From Sva-07 sp963698435 (GTDB lineage Bacteria > Actinomycetota > Acidimicrobiia > Acidimicrobiales > Ilumatobacteraceae): 64,000 nt of DNA. This document shows, one piece after another, positions 44,164-52,764 of this stretch. The notes beneath the pieces are model-generated. The model was not told where the DNA came from. It did no database searches and worked only from the letters and a program-made list of their open reading frames with translations. The translations under genes were made by a program, and so were the position numbers. The stretch covers positions 1-64,000 of the forward strand of contig CAVOQV010000018.1 in assembly GCA_963698435.1 (NCBI GenBank), read 5' to 3'. The number at the start of each line of letters is the position of its first letter. Within the stretch, counting starts at the first letter, position 1.

Positions 44164-44649
44164 GTGATGAACAACACGATCAAGGGCTTGCTGATCGGGC
44201 TCGCTGTGCTCCCGATGATCGCAGTCGGCTGCGGATCGGACGGCGACTCGTCCGACAGCGCTGTCGAACAAGCCCAACAGACACAGCAAGAGCTCGTCGC
44301 TGCGTTCGAAGAGGGAGACGCCGACGCGATGAATGCGCTCTACGCCGAGGATGCAGTCTTCGAGAACGCAACCGTCAACGACGTCACCGAAGGACAGGTC
44401 GCGATGCTGGCGCTCCAGAACTGGGTCACGCGGGTGACCGATCGGGATCAGTCGGAGATCGTCGAGCAGTTCGTGTCCTCCGACGGCACTCGCGGTGTGG
44501 TGGTCTACCACTGGGTGGGCAATCGCTCCGACAACGGCGAGCCGTTTGACCTCGACATGACGCACATCTACGAGTACGAGGACGGTCTGGTCACCCACGT
44601 GACCGTCTCGTTCGCGAATTCCGACGCCTACGACCAGTTGATGCGCTGA
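44164..44649 (+). CDS. SnoaL/NTF2-like lipoprotein
   Basis: A 161-residue protein with lipoprotein signal (IKGLLIGLAVLPMIAVGCGS, Cys after AVG) and an NTF2-like domain: QQTQQELVAAFEEGDADAMN, LYAEDAVFENATVNDVTEGQ, LDMTHIYEYEDGLVTHVTVS. Family members bind small ligands or act as isomerases. GTG start at 44164 followed by ATG; AGAAAGGAAG upstream. Follows the VOC gene by 79 bases. Confidence 0.85.
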   Translation: MMNNTIKGLLIGLAVLPMIAVGCGSDGDSSDSAVEQAQQTQQELVAAFEEGDADAMNALYAEDAVFENATVNDVTEGQVAMLALQNWVTRVTDRDQSEIVEQFVSSDGTRGVVVYHWVGNRSDNGEPFDLDMTHIYEYEDGLVTHVTVSFANSDAYDQLMR

Positions 44650-44680
44650 ACGTGCGCTGACCAGGCCGCGCAGCGCTCGG

Positions 44681-46744
44681 TCAGACAGCGGTGAGTCGCG
44701 GGGTGATCGCCGTCGACAGCGGGCACGTGGTGACGCCCTGCGAGACCGTCAAACGGTGGGGTCCGCCGACGACGGCAAGGTTCGTGTCGTGAAGGCGGCG
44801 CACGAGCCGACGCAGACGCCACGGCGGCATGTCGTGAATGATGTGAGCCGGCACGATCATGAGATCGGTGGGTTCGACCCGGTTGATCACGTCGTCGTGC
44901 TGTGTCCGGTCGGCGATGACGGTCATTCGTTCGCTGTCTCGGTCGCCGTCGTGTTCCAGCAGTGCTGCGGTGGAGTCGTCATCGCACAGGACGACGAGCT
45001 TGACGTCGGTTCCCTCGCAGAGGTGCCGAACGACGTCAATGGTCAACTCGACGTCCTCGCGCTGCCATGCCATACGCGGGCGTTCGAGTCGGACGATGAC
45101 ACGATCCCACGGCCGAACGAGGTGGGCGGCGATCGTGGGCACAGGTGATGCCTGGCCGATGCCGTCGATGTCATTGCCGAACATGTAGTCCGCAGCCCAC
45201 TTCGGGCCGTCCCAGGCGAGCAGCACCAACGATGCGTCGAGTTCGGCGACGAGGTTGACGGTCGCGGTCGTGAACGACTCGCCCACGCGCACCATGCCGT
45301 CCCCGTCGAGCCCGTCGGCGGCTGCCTCGGCGGCGGCGCGGTCAACTGCTGCTCGAACGTCGGAGCGTTGTCGTTCACCGGTGACGCCATAGGGAATCAC
45401 CAGACCGCCGTCGGGTCGGGCGAGCCCACCGGCAAAGGCGACGAGAGCGGAGAGATCTGAGGTGTTCCCGCGTGCGTCGAGAAGCACCTGCTGGCCGATC
45501 GGTGGGCGATCGACGACCACCGGAGGCACACGCGACGCGAAGAACCGCGTCGCGTACGAGGTGATGAACGCGGTGATGACGATCGCCAGCACGGCCGAGT
45601 TGACGACGTTCTGTTCGAACATGCCGAGCGACAAGCCGACCTGCGCGATCGCGAGCGTCGACGCGGCCTGGCCGAACGACAATGACGCCATCAGTCCGAC
45701 CTCGTCGTGGGACAACCCGAAGACTTTCCCGGCGAGCAGGGCGGCGGCGGTCTTGCCGACGAGCACGAAGCTGGTGAACAGCAACCCCAACCCGATCGTC
45801 TGGGGATCGATGAGGACCGCCGGATCGATGTTGAGCCCGATCGAGATCAGGAACACCGGGATGAACAGCGTGGTTCCGACGAAGTCCAGGCGTTCCATCA
45901 ACGGCCCTCGGGCGGGGATGAGCCGGTTCAGCCCCAACCCGGCCAGGAACGCACCAATCAGGCCTTCCATGCCGCCGAGCAGTGCCACCGTGGCGCCGAC
46001 GGCCATCAGCGCCAACGTGAACACGAAACGTTGTGGGCGTGTTCGGCCGACTCGCACGAAGAACCAGTCCGCCACCCGCGGCAGCACCCACAGACATACG
46101 AAGACCAGCAGCGGCAAACCGATCCAGAGCGGCAGCGTCGGGTCCGGCGTCGTCGCCTGGACATCTTCGGGAGCGAGCCGCTCGGCGATGCTGCTGCCGA
46201 ACGGCAGGTCGAGCTGGTCGACTTCGATCACCGCGGTCGCCGTGGCGAAGGCCAGGACGGTCAGCGACATCAGATCGGCGACGACGCCGGCAGAAACCGC
46301 TGCGCCGACCGACCTGGTGCTCTGCAAACCCGCCGACTGGACCTCGGAGTAGGCGACCAGCGTGTTCGACGCCCACATCGCGCCGATCAGCAGGGCCCCG
46401 AGCGTCTCGATGTCCTCGGCCTGGTCGACGACGAACACGCTGAGGAAGAACGGGATGAAGAATCCGAGCAGTCCGAACGTGATCGCCATCCGGCGGTTCT
46501 CGTTGAACGCCTTGATGTCGAACGACAGCCCGGCGAGGAACATCAGGTACAAGATCCCGATCGCTCCCAGATCGTCGACGAGCCCGCCCGAGCGGAGCCA
46601 ACCGATCACGAACGGCCCGAAGATCATGCCGCCGGCGATCAGCCCGACGATGCCGGGGATCCGGAAACGCTCGGCGAGCGTCGGCCCGAGCACGACGATC
46701 GCAAAGAGCACGGCGATGGTCGCCTCGACGCTCCCGATCAGCAC
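44681..46744 (-). CDS. CPA2-family cation/proton antiporter with C-terminal Usp-like domains
   Basis: A 687-residue protein. The N-terminal 420 residues form about 12-13 membrane segments of a Na+/H+ or K+/H+ exchanger (PGIVGLIAGGMIFGPFVIGW, LMFLAGLSFDIKAFNENRRM, GLIGAFLAGLGLNRLIPARG, LISIGLNIDPAVLIDPQTIG). The C-terminal 260 residues (LVIPYGVTGERQRSDVRAAV, LVLLAWDGPK, VKLVVLCDDD) look like two universal-stress-type nucleotide-binding domains that may gate it. GTG 46744 is used; an in-frame ATG at 46780 is possible. Convergent with the lipoprotein gene. Confidence 0.88.
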   Translation of the reverse strand: MLIGSVEATIAVLFAIVVLGPTLAERFRIPGIVGLIAGGMIFGPFVIGWLRSGGLVDDLGAIGILYLMFLAGLSFDIKAFNENRRMAITFGLLGFFIPFFLSVFVVDQAEDIETLGALLIGAMWASNTLVAYSEVQSAGLQSTRSVGAAVSAGVVADLMSLTVLAFATATAVIEVDQLDLPFGSSIAERLAPEDVQATTPDPTLPLWIGLPLLVFVCLWVLPRVADWFFVRVGRTRPQRFVFTLALMAVGATVALLGGMEGLIGAFLAGLGLNRLIPARGPLMERLDFVGTTLFIPVFLISIGLNIDPAVLIDPQTIGLGLLFTSFVLVGKTAAALLAGKVFGLSHDEVGLMASLSFGQAASTLAIAQVGLSLGMFEQNVVNSAVLAIVITAFITSYATRFFASRVPPVVVDRPPIGQQVLLDARGNTSDLSALVAFAGGLARPDGGLVIPYGVTGERQRSDVRAAVDRAAAEAAADGLDGDGMVRVGESFTTATVNLVAELDASLVLLAWDGPKWAADYMFGNDIDGIGQASPVPTIAAHLVRPWDRVIVRLERPRMAWQREDVELTIDVVRHLCEGTDVKLVVLCDDDSTAALLEHDGDRDSERMTVIADRTQHDDVINRVEPTDLMIVPAHIIHDMPPWRLRRLVRRLHDTNLAVVGGPHRLTVSQGVTTCPLSTAITPRLTAV

Positions 46745-46895
46745 CGTGCATCCCCTGCGATCACGGGCGGACACTGTCATACGCCAGATCGTCGAGCAAG
46801 CATCTCCGGCTCGTTCGTCGGCATCGGGTGGCGCGGAACTGGCGGACTCAAGCCGAGAGGGTCTGAGCGCCGACGGAGCGATACTCGAACACACG

Positions 46896-47366
46896 ATGGA
46901 TGAGCATCCGGTTCCGCGTGCGAAGCAGGAGCAAGCGATCGCCCACTCACGTGGACGGATCTGCAGAGTGCGCGGCTGCAAAGTCTGCGCGCCGCTTCGA
47001 GAGAAGCGCCGTCTCAAGAAGGCGCAACGCAAGGCCGACGCGCAAGCGCAGGCGCATGCGAAGGGCCTGCCTTGTGGTCGGACCAACTGCCCGGTCCCGG
47101 TCTGTGTCCAGGCACGACACGCCGATCCGGCAACCCCGGCGCCGGCGCGGGACGATGGTGAGTCGTCCGGTGACTCGGACGTCGTGCGTCGTCGGCAGGC
47201 TGAGAAGCACCGAGCCGGGCTGCCCTGCGGTCTCGAGACCTGCCCGAGCCAGGTGTGCGTTGAGGGCTTCGCTCAGGAGCGCGCGCGGCGCCACCGGGCA
47301 CGGCGACCGTGCAAGTCGCTCGAATGCACCAACCCCGTTTGCGTGGCGAGTCGCTCCAACGGCTGA
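46896..47366 (+). CDS. Small basic protein with four triple-cysteine repeats (novel)
   Basis: A 156-residue protein with cysteines at 23/28/31, 60/65/70, 111/116/121 and 139/144/149. The last three sets read PCGRTNCPVPVCV, PCGLETCPSQVCV and PCKSLECTNPVCV, i.e. P-C-x4-C-x4-C-V; the first is CRVRGCKVC. Between them are Arg/Lys/Ala/Gln-rich helices (LREKRRLKKAQRKADAQAQA). No signal peptide. The pattern suggests zinc or iron-sulphur binding, and the basic helices nucleic-acid contact. I know no family like this. Divergent from the antiporter gene; ATG 46896 chosen, with no strong ribosome binding site. Confidence 0.75.
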   Translation: MDEHPVPRAKQEQAIAHSRGRICRVRGCKVCAPLREKRRLKKAQRKADAQAQAHAKGLPCGRTNCPVPVCVQARHADPATPAPARDDGESSGDSDVVRRRQAEKHRAGLPCGLETCPSQVCVEGFAQERARRHRARRPCKSLECTNPVCVASRSNG

Positions 47367-47451
47367 TCCGTTCGGCCCCTGCGATCTGTGTGAGCGACAA
47401 CGCGGAGGAGGGACCTTGACGCTCACACGAATCGGCGGTGGCCGGTGGGCG

Positions 47452-48021
47452 TCAGGCAGCGACGGGCACCGTTCGGCCGGTGAACGCCGCGATCTGCTCG
47501 ATCGAACCCACTGCGGCACCGACGGTGGTCGGTTGCTTGAACGTGTCGCCGTCGCGGATTTCATCGGTGAGGGCCCCTCGTGCGAAGGTCGCCACGGCGT
47601 CGACCACGGCAGGCGGTAGCGCCAGGTGCTGTCCGGTCGCGATCGCCAAGTCCCAACTGTGAACCAGACCGTCGAACGCAACCAGGCGAGCGAACGTGTC
47701 GCCATCCATCGTGCCGAACGGCGACTCGATCGTCCGCTCGAGTGCCCCGGGCGACATGACGGCGTCGAGTAGGTCGTCCATCACCTCTCGGAACTCCGCT
47801 GATGGCACGCGGCTGTCGAACTCGGGCAGTGTGATCTCCGGCGCCTCCAGCCCCTGGAACAGGTACGTGAAGGTGGCGGCGGGCACCATCATGTGTTCGA
47901 GGATCTGGCGCACCGTGAACTTCTCGCACGGTGTCGGTTCGTCCATCTGTGTCGCCTGGATGCGGTCGACCACCGAAGTGCAGGTGGGAAGGATGTAGGA
48001 GAGCTGTTCGATCGGCCCCAT
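47452..48021 (-). CDS. TIGR03086/maleylpyruvate-isomerase-like DinB-superfamily protein
   Basis: A 189-residue four-helix-bundle protein: MGPIEQLSYILPTCTSVVDR, PCEKFTVRQILEHMMVPAAT with the metal-ligand His, and FDGLVHSWDLAIATGQHLAL with the second His pair. Members are thiol- or metal-dependent and often linked to mycothiol. Function not assigned. Convergent with the cysteine-repeat gene. Confidence 0.85.
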   Translation of the reverse strand: MGPIEQLSYILPTCTSVVDRIQATQMDEPTPCEKFTVRQILEHMMVPAATFTYLFQGLEAPEITLPEFDSRVPSAEFREVMDDLLDAVMSPGALERTIESPFGTMDGDTFARLVAFDGLVHSWDLAIATGQHLALPPAVVDAVATFARGALTDEIRDGDTFKQPTTVGAAVGSIEQIAAFTGRTVPVAA

Positions 48022-48168
48022 TGGTGTTGCCCCGTTTCTTGATCTGATGGTTCGGCGCCGGAGGTCGGCGCTACCCATCAGGCGTGACAACGGGTGTCAC
48101 GATGGAACAGCCCTCGATTCGCTGCAGTGCGGAGGGCGAATCAAGCTCGCGGCCCTCCGTGCCGATGC

Positions 48169-48354
48169 ATGGATGTGCTCGTACACACGGAATCCTCGCC
48201 CCTCGACGTCACCGACCGATCGGCCGGCGTGTCGTGGTTGCGCAGCATCGAGGCCGAGGTGCTGCTCAGCGCAGCGAGCGCGTTGCGGGCCGGTGGATTC
48301 CTGACCGAGGACGAGTACCAGGCCAAGCGCCAGCGACTCACCGCTCAGCTCTGA
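48169..48354 (+). CDS. Short SHOCT-domain protein
   Basis: A 61-residue protein, MDVLVHTESSPLDVTDRSAG then SAASALRAGGFLTEDEYQAK and RQRLTAQL, a SHOCT motif like that at 26362. It lies 33 bases upstream of the RecQ-like helicase gene on the same strand, so it may be the first gene of that operon. Role unknown; SHOCT helices usually mediate oligomerisation. Confidence 0.6.
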   Translation: MDVLVHTESSPLDVTDRSAGVSWLRSIEAEVLLSAASALRAGGFLTEDEYQAKRQRLTAQL

Positions 48355-48387
48355 CCGACACCGACACCGCTCCGCCATGATGGGTGC

Positions 48388-50451
48388 ATGGCGGAATCCG
48401 ACCCACTACTCGAAGCGCTCCGCACGTTGACCGGGCGTGCCGATGCTGAATTCCGCGACGGCCAGCGCGAAGCGATCTCGGCGCTCGTCGACGACCGCGG
48501 GCGGGTGCTCGTGGTGCAGCGCACCGGCTGGGGCAAGAGCGCCGTCTACTTTCTCACCACCCACCTCCTTCGCGCGCAGGGCGCCGGCCCGACGCTGTTG
48601 ATCTCGCCGCTGCTCGCCCTGATGCGCAACCAGATCGATGCGGCCCGCCGCCTCGGGTTGCGCTGCGAGACGATCAACAGCGCGTCGGCCACCACCGTCA
48701 CCGAACTCGAACGGCAGCTGCGCGCCGACGAGGTCGACCTCCTGCTGATCTCACCCGAGCGGCTCGCCAACCCCGAATTCGGCAACAAGATCATGCCGAT
48801 CGTCGGCGCCCGCCCCGGCCTGATCGTGATCGACGAGGTGCACTGCATCTCCGACTGGGGTCACGACTTCCGGCCCGACTATCGCCGCATCGGCCGCATC
48901 GTCGACCGCCTCGCCGGGTCGTCGGTGCCGATTCTCGGCTGCACCGCCACCGCCAACGACCGCGTCGTCAACGACGTCGCCGACCAACTCGGCGCCGAAC
49001 TCACCACCTTCCGCGGGCCGCTTCGGCGCGAGGGGCTCGCGCTCAGCACGATTCGGCTCGACCGGCAGGCCGAACGCCTCGCCTGGCTCGCGGACACGCT
49101 GCCCGAGCTGGACGGCTCCGGCATCGTCTACTGCCTCACGGTCCGCGACGTCGAGAACGTCGCCGCCTGGCTCACCTCGCAGGGCATCGAGGTCGAGGCG
49201 TACTTCGGTTCGCTCGACAACGAGGCGCGCATCGACGCCGAACGCAAGCTGCAGACCAATGAGATCAAGGCACTCGTCGCCACCACGGCGCTCGGGATGG
49301 GGTACGACAAGCCCGACCTCAGCTTCGTCGTCCACTTCCAGTCGCCCGGCTCGCCCGTCGCCTACTACCAGCAGGTCGGCCGCGCCGGCCGAGCACTCGA
49401 GACCAGCCGGGGGATCCTGCTGCGGGGCCAAGAAGACGAACAGATCCAGGACTGGTTCATCGAGCAGGCCTTCGCCGAGGAACATCTGGTCAACGACATC
49501 GTCAACGTCTTCGACTCGTTCGACGGGCCGATTCCGCTGATGGCCATCCAGGTGAAACTGAACGTGAAGATCGGCACGCTCGAGCTCGTCGTCAAGCAGC
49601 TCGACGTCGACGGCGTGCTCGAACGCGTCGCCGGCACCAGCTACCAGCGCACCCTGGCGCCGTGGACGTACCCGGCCAGCCGAGTCGACGCGGTCACGAT
49701 GGAACGCCGGCTCGAACAGCAGGCGATGGTCGACTACTTCCACACCGCAGGGTGCCGGATGAAGTTCATTGCCAACCTGCTCGACGACCCTGCCGCCGAC
49801 GACTGCGGCATCTGCGACAACTGCACTGGCGACACGGATGTGCCCCAGCCGTCGGTCGAGGTGGTGGCAGCCGCCGAGCGGTTCCTTCTCACCCGCCCGA
49901 TCGAGATCAACCCCAAGAAGATGTATCTCGACGCCGACACCGGTGGTCGCAAGAAGATCCCCACCGAGGAACAGCTCGCCGACGGCCGGGCCCTCGCCAT
50001 GTGGGGCGACGCCGGCTGGGGCCAGCTCGTCCGCGACGGCAAGCTCACCGCCGATCGTTTCGACGACCGTCTCGTCGACGCACTCGCCGAACTGATCGCC
50101 GACTGGGCACCGACACCCGGTCCTGAATGGGTCACCGCAGTTCCGTCGACCCGCTACCCCACGTTGGTGGACGAGTTCGCCGAGCGCCTCGCCGCCCGGC
50201 TCGGCCTGCCGTATCACCCGGTGCTCGAACGCGTCACCGAGCGACCGACCCAGAAGGAACAGCGCAACTCGGCCCACCAGCAGGCCAACGTCGCCGGTGC
50301 GTTCGCCGTCACCGGCGCGATCGTCGACGCGCCGGTGCTGCTCGTCGACGACCTCGTCGACTCGGGCTGGACCATGACCGAAGCCGGGCGTCTCCTGCGG
50401 CGCGCCGGCACACCGCTCGTCCATCCGGCGGCATTGTCGTCGACGTTCTGA
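48388..50451 (+). CDS. recQ: RecQ-family DNA helicase fused to a phosphoribosyltransferase domain
   Basis: A 687-residue protein. Helicase motifs: Walker A VVQRTGWGKSAVYFL (residues about 41-55; RecQ usually has TGGGKS), DEVHCISDWGHDFRPDYRRI, GCTATAND, and RRIERATTALGMGYDKPDLS-type motif VATTALGMGYDKPD with YYQQVGRAGRALE. The zinc site is C-R-M-K-F then CGICDNC. After a linker, the last 110 residues form a PRTase ending VLLVDDLVDSGWTMTEAGRL with the PRPP loop. No HRDC domain. The next gene (DprA-like) begins 4 bases after its stop. Confidence 0.93.
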   Translation: MAESDPLLEALRTLTGRADAEFRDGQREAISALVDDRGRVLVVQRTGWGKSAVYFLTTHLLRAQGAGPTLLISPLLALMRNQIDAARRLGLRCETINSASATTVTELERQLRADEVDLLLISPERLANPEFGNKIMPIVGARPGLIVIDEVHCISDWGHDFRPDYRRIGRIVDRLAGSSVPILGCTATANDRVVNDVADQLGAELTTFRGPLRREGLALSTIRLDRQAERLAWLADTLPELDGSGIVYCLTVRDVENVAAWLTSQGIEVEAYFGSLDNEARIDAERKLQTNEIKALVATTALGMGYDKPDLSFVVHFQSPGSPVAYYQQVGRAGRALETSRGILLRGQEDEQIQDWFIEQAFAEEHLVNDIVNVFDSFDGPIPLMAIQVKLNVKIGTLELVVKQLDVDGVLERVAGTSYQRTLAPWTYPASRVDAVTMERRLEQQAMVDYFHTAGCRMKFIANLLDDPAADDCGICDNCTGDTDVPQPSVEVVAAAERFLLTRPIEINPKKMYLDADTGGRKKIPTEEQLADGRALAMWGDAGWGQLVRDGKLTADRFDDRLVDALAELIADWAPTPGPEWVTAVPSTRYPTLVDEFAERLAARLGLPYHPVLERVTERPTQKEQRNSAHQQANVAGAFAVTGAIVDAPVLLVDDLVDSGWTMTEAGRLLRRAGTPLVHPAALSSTF

Positions 50452-50455
50452 TCGC

Positions 50456-51388
50456 GTGATGTCGTCGTCGCCCGCCCGCACCCGAGCCGCATTGCTGCTC
50501 ACCAACCGGCTCGTGCCACTCGGCGCGAAGCCGCTGACCGCGCGCGAATTCTGGCAACTCGTCGACCGCATCGATCCCGCCGACCTGCTCGGTGCTGACG
50601 AAGCAACGATCGCCGAGCGCGCCGGTGTCGAGGCGGGCGAAGCAGCCCGGTATCGCACACTGCTCGACGCAGCGACGGCGATCAGCTTCGAAGAGGAACG
50701 CCTCGCCGACGGTGGGGTGTCGCTGATCTCGGCACTCGACGACTCGTTCCCTGTCCGGCTGCGCGAACGGCTCGGTCACGGATGCCCACCGTTCCTGCTG
50801 GCGGCCGGGCGCATCGACTCGCTCGATGGTCCGAGCCTCGGCGTCGTCGGTTCCCGCGACGCCGATCAGCCGGCGCTCGCCGTGGCCCGTCGTGCCGCTG
50901 AACTCGCGGTCGAACATGGCCGGTCCGTTGTGACTGGACTCGCCCGCGGCATCGAACAGGCTGCGATCGATGGCGCGCTGGACGCCGGCGGGATGGCGAT
51001 CGGCGTTCCGGCTGAGGGGATCTCACTGGCGTCTCGGAGCGCAGAGGTCCGGCGACGGGTGCACGCCGGCGAGTTGTGCCTCGCCAGCCCGTACGCTCCC
51101 GACGCCCGGTTCAGCGCGGCCAGCGCCAACGGGCGCAACAAGATCGTCTACGCCTTGTCGCGGGTGACGCTCGTCGTCGCCGCAGAGGAGGGGTCCGGCG
51201 GTACGTGGGCGGGCGCGCAAGAGGCGCTCGAATGTCGTTACTGCCCGGTCGCGGTGTGGGCGGGCGACGGAGCGCAGGCCGGCAACCACGCACTGGTTCG
51301 CCGCCGTGCCAGTCCGGTCACCGATCTCACCCGGGTGTTCGACATCGGCCCGCTGCCGCCCGAACCGGCGCAGGACGCGCTCTTCTAG
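50456..51388 (+). CDS. DprA/Smf-like DNA-processing protein
   Basis: A 310-residue protein with the Smf Rossmann fold: LGVVGSRDADQPALAVARRA, VVTGLARGIEQAAIDGALDA, and NKIVYALSRVTLVVAAEEGS then GGTWAGAQEAL. An N-terminal helical domain (ALLLTNRLVPLGAKPLTARE) precedes it. The canonical DprA binds single-stranded DNA and loads RecA; this one is diverged (GVPAEGI in place of the usual loop). GTG 50456 or ATG 50459. Four bases after recQ-PRTase, so one operon. Confidence 0.87.
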   Translation: MMSSSPARTRAALLLTNRLVPLGAKPLTAREFWQLVDRIDPADLLGADEATIAERAGVEAGEAARYRTLLDAATAISFEEERLADGGVSLISALDDSFPVRLRERLGHGCPPFLLAAGRIDSLDGPSLGVVGSRDADQPALAVARRAAELAVEHGRSVVTGLARGIEQAAIDGALDAGGMAIGVPAEGISLASRSAEVRRRVHAGELCLASPYAPDARFSAASANGRNKIVYALSRVTLVVAAEEGSGGTWAGAQEALECRYCPVAVWAGDGAQAGNHALVRRRASPVTDLTRVFDIGPLPPEPAQDALF

Positions 51389-51390
51389 AA

Positions 51391-51442
51391 CGTTTGCGTG
51401 CAGATTTGGGTGACCCGTCCCACCCAGAATTGCGCGCAAACG
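51391..51442. terminator. Long imperfect palindrome between convergent genes
   Basis: cgtttgcgtgcagatttggg and the reverse complement of the downstream arm (cgtttgcgcgcaattctggg) match over about 20 of 23 positions, with loop tgacccgtcc. It lies 3 bases after the DprA-like stop and 22 bases before the end of the thioredoxin-like gene, fitting a bidirectional terminator or repeat element. Confidence 0.65.
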
Positions 51443-51463
51443 GGTGGAAACCCCTGGGACGTG

Positions 51464-51700
51464 TCACATGGTGGTCAGCATGGCGGTCAGGTCGGCCTCG
51501 CTCGGCACACGGCCGGCGGCGACGACCCGGTCGTCGACGACGAGTGCCGGTGTGGTCATCACCCCCCACGACGCGATCTCGCCGGGGTCGGTGACCTTGT
51601 CGATGGTGGCGTCGAGGCCGAGCGATGCGACGGTCTCACGTGTGAGGTGTTCGAGTTTCTGACACTTGGCGCATCCGGTGCCGAGGATCTTGATGTCCAT
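51464..51700 (-). CDS. Thioredoxin-like small redox protein
   Basis: A 78-residue protein: MDIKILGTGCAKCQKLEHLT with the CxxC active site C10-A-K-C13, then GVMTTPALVVDDRVVAAGRV. It belongs to the 'redox-active disulfide protein 2' group often encoded next to DUF318 permeases. It starts 11 bases after the permease stop, in the ArsR-permease-thioredoxin operon. Confidence 0.9.
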   Translation of the reverse strand: MDIKILGTGCAKCQKLEHLTRETVASLGLDATIDKVTDPGEIASWGVMTTPALVVDDRVVAAGRVPSEADLTAMLTTM

Positions 51701-51711
51701 GGTTCGACCTT

Positions 51712-52764
51712 TCAGAGGACGAGGTTGAAGAGGTAGCCGATGGCGAGGATTCCGGTGGCGACGACGGCGACGTAGGTGACGATGAGCGGCTTCTTGAGAA
51801 CCCGGCGAAGCAGCACCATCTCGGGCATCGACAGCGCCACGACGCTCATCATGAACGCGAGCACGGTGCCCATCGGAAGCCCCTTGTCGTGCAGCGTCTC
51901 GACGAGCGGGAGGATCCCGGCCGCGTTCGAGTAGAGGGGCACGCCGAGGCCGACCGCCACGATCACGCCCCAGAACCCGGACGTCGCATGATCGGCGATC
52001 CACTGCTCGGGAACCCAACCGTGGATCGCGGCGCCGAGCGCGATGCCGACCAGCAGAAACGGCCAGATCTTGTGCAGGATCGTGCCCACCTCTTCGATCC
52101 CCATGTCGATGCGGTCGTCCCACGTGAGCTGCGCGGCAGCGTCGATCGGTGCGCCGTGCAGGCGGGTCTCGAACACGAACGGCTCGACCCACCTCTCCAG
52201 GCGAAGCCGGCCGAGCACGTACCCGGCGACGATCGCGATCGTCGTGCCGCCCACGATGTAGAGCACGGTGATCTGCCAGCCGAACAACCCCAGCAGCATG
52301 ACGATGGCGACTTCGTTGACCAGTGGGCTGGCGATCAGGAAGCTCAACGTCACGCCGAGCGGGACGCCGGCAGCGACGAAACCGATGAACGCCGGCACCG
52401 CCGAGCACGAGCAGAACGGGGTGACGACTCCCAACCCGGCCGCCACGACGTTGCCGACGCCTTCGCGACGTCCGCCCAACAGGGCGCGTGTGCGTTCGAC
52501 CGACATGAAGCTGCGCGCCACGGTGACGACGAAGATCACCCCGGTCAGCAGGAGTGCGATCTTGGTGGTGTCGTACAGGAAGAAGTGGACGGCGCCGCCG
52601 AGGCGGGTGTCGGGGTCGAGCCCGGCGACGTCGTAGACGACCCAGTCCCACCATCGCAGGTTCACCCGGTAGGCGAAGATCCACAACACGGCAGCACCGG
52701 CGAGCATCAGCGGTCGACGTGCTGACGAGCGCACGGGATGCTCGACGAGTGCCGGCGTGTTCAT
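51712..52764 (-). CDS. DUF318-type permease (ArsP-like)
   Basis: A 350-residue permease with about eight to ten membrane segments. VTPFCSCSAVPAFIGFVAAG (residues about 119-138) is the CSCSxVP signature of this family, with YSNAAGILPLVETLHDKG in the second half. Relatives export organoarsenicals or other thiophilic compounds. The ATG at 52764 (or GTG at 52767) overlaps the ArsR stop. The two signature Cys residues and the CxxC partner suggest thiol/metal chemistry. Confidence 0.88.
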   Translation of the reverse strand: MNTPALVEHPVRSSARRPLMLAGAAVLWIFAYRVNLRWWDWVVYDVAGLDPDTRLGGAVHFFLYDTTKIALLLTGVIFVVTVARSFMSVERTRALLGGRREGVGNVVAAGLGVVTPFCSCSAVPAFIGFVAAGVPLGVTLSFLIASPLVNEVAIVMLLGLFGWQITVLYIVGGTTIAIVAGYVLGRLRLERWVEPFVFETRLHGAPIDAAAQLTWDDRIDMGIEEVGTILHKIWPFLLVGIALGAAIHGWVPEQWIADHATSGFWGVIVAVGLGVPLYSNAAGILPLVETLHDKGLPMGTVLAFMMSVVALSMPEMVLLRRVLKKPLIVTYVAVVATGILAIGYLFNLVL

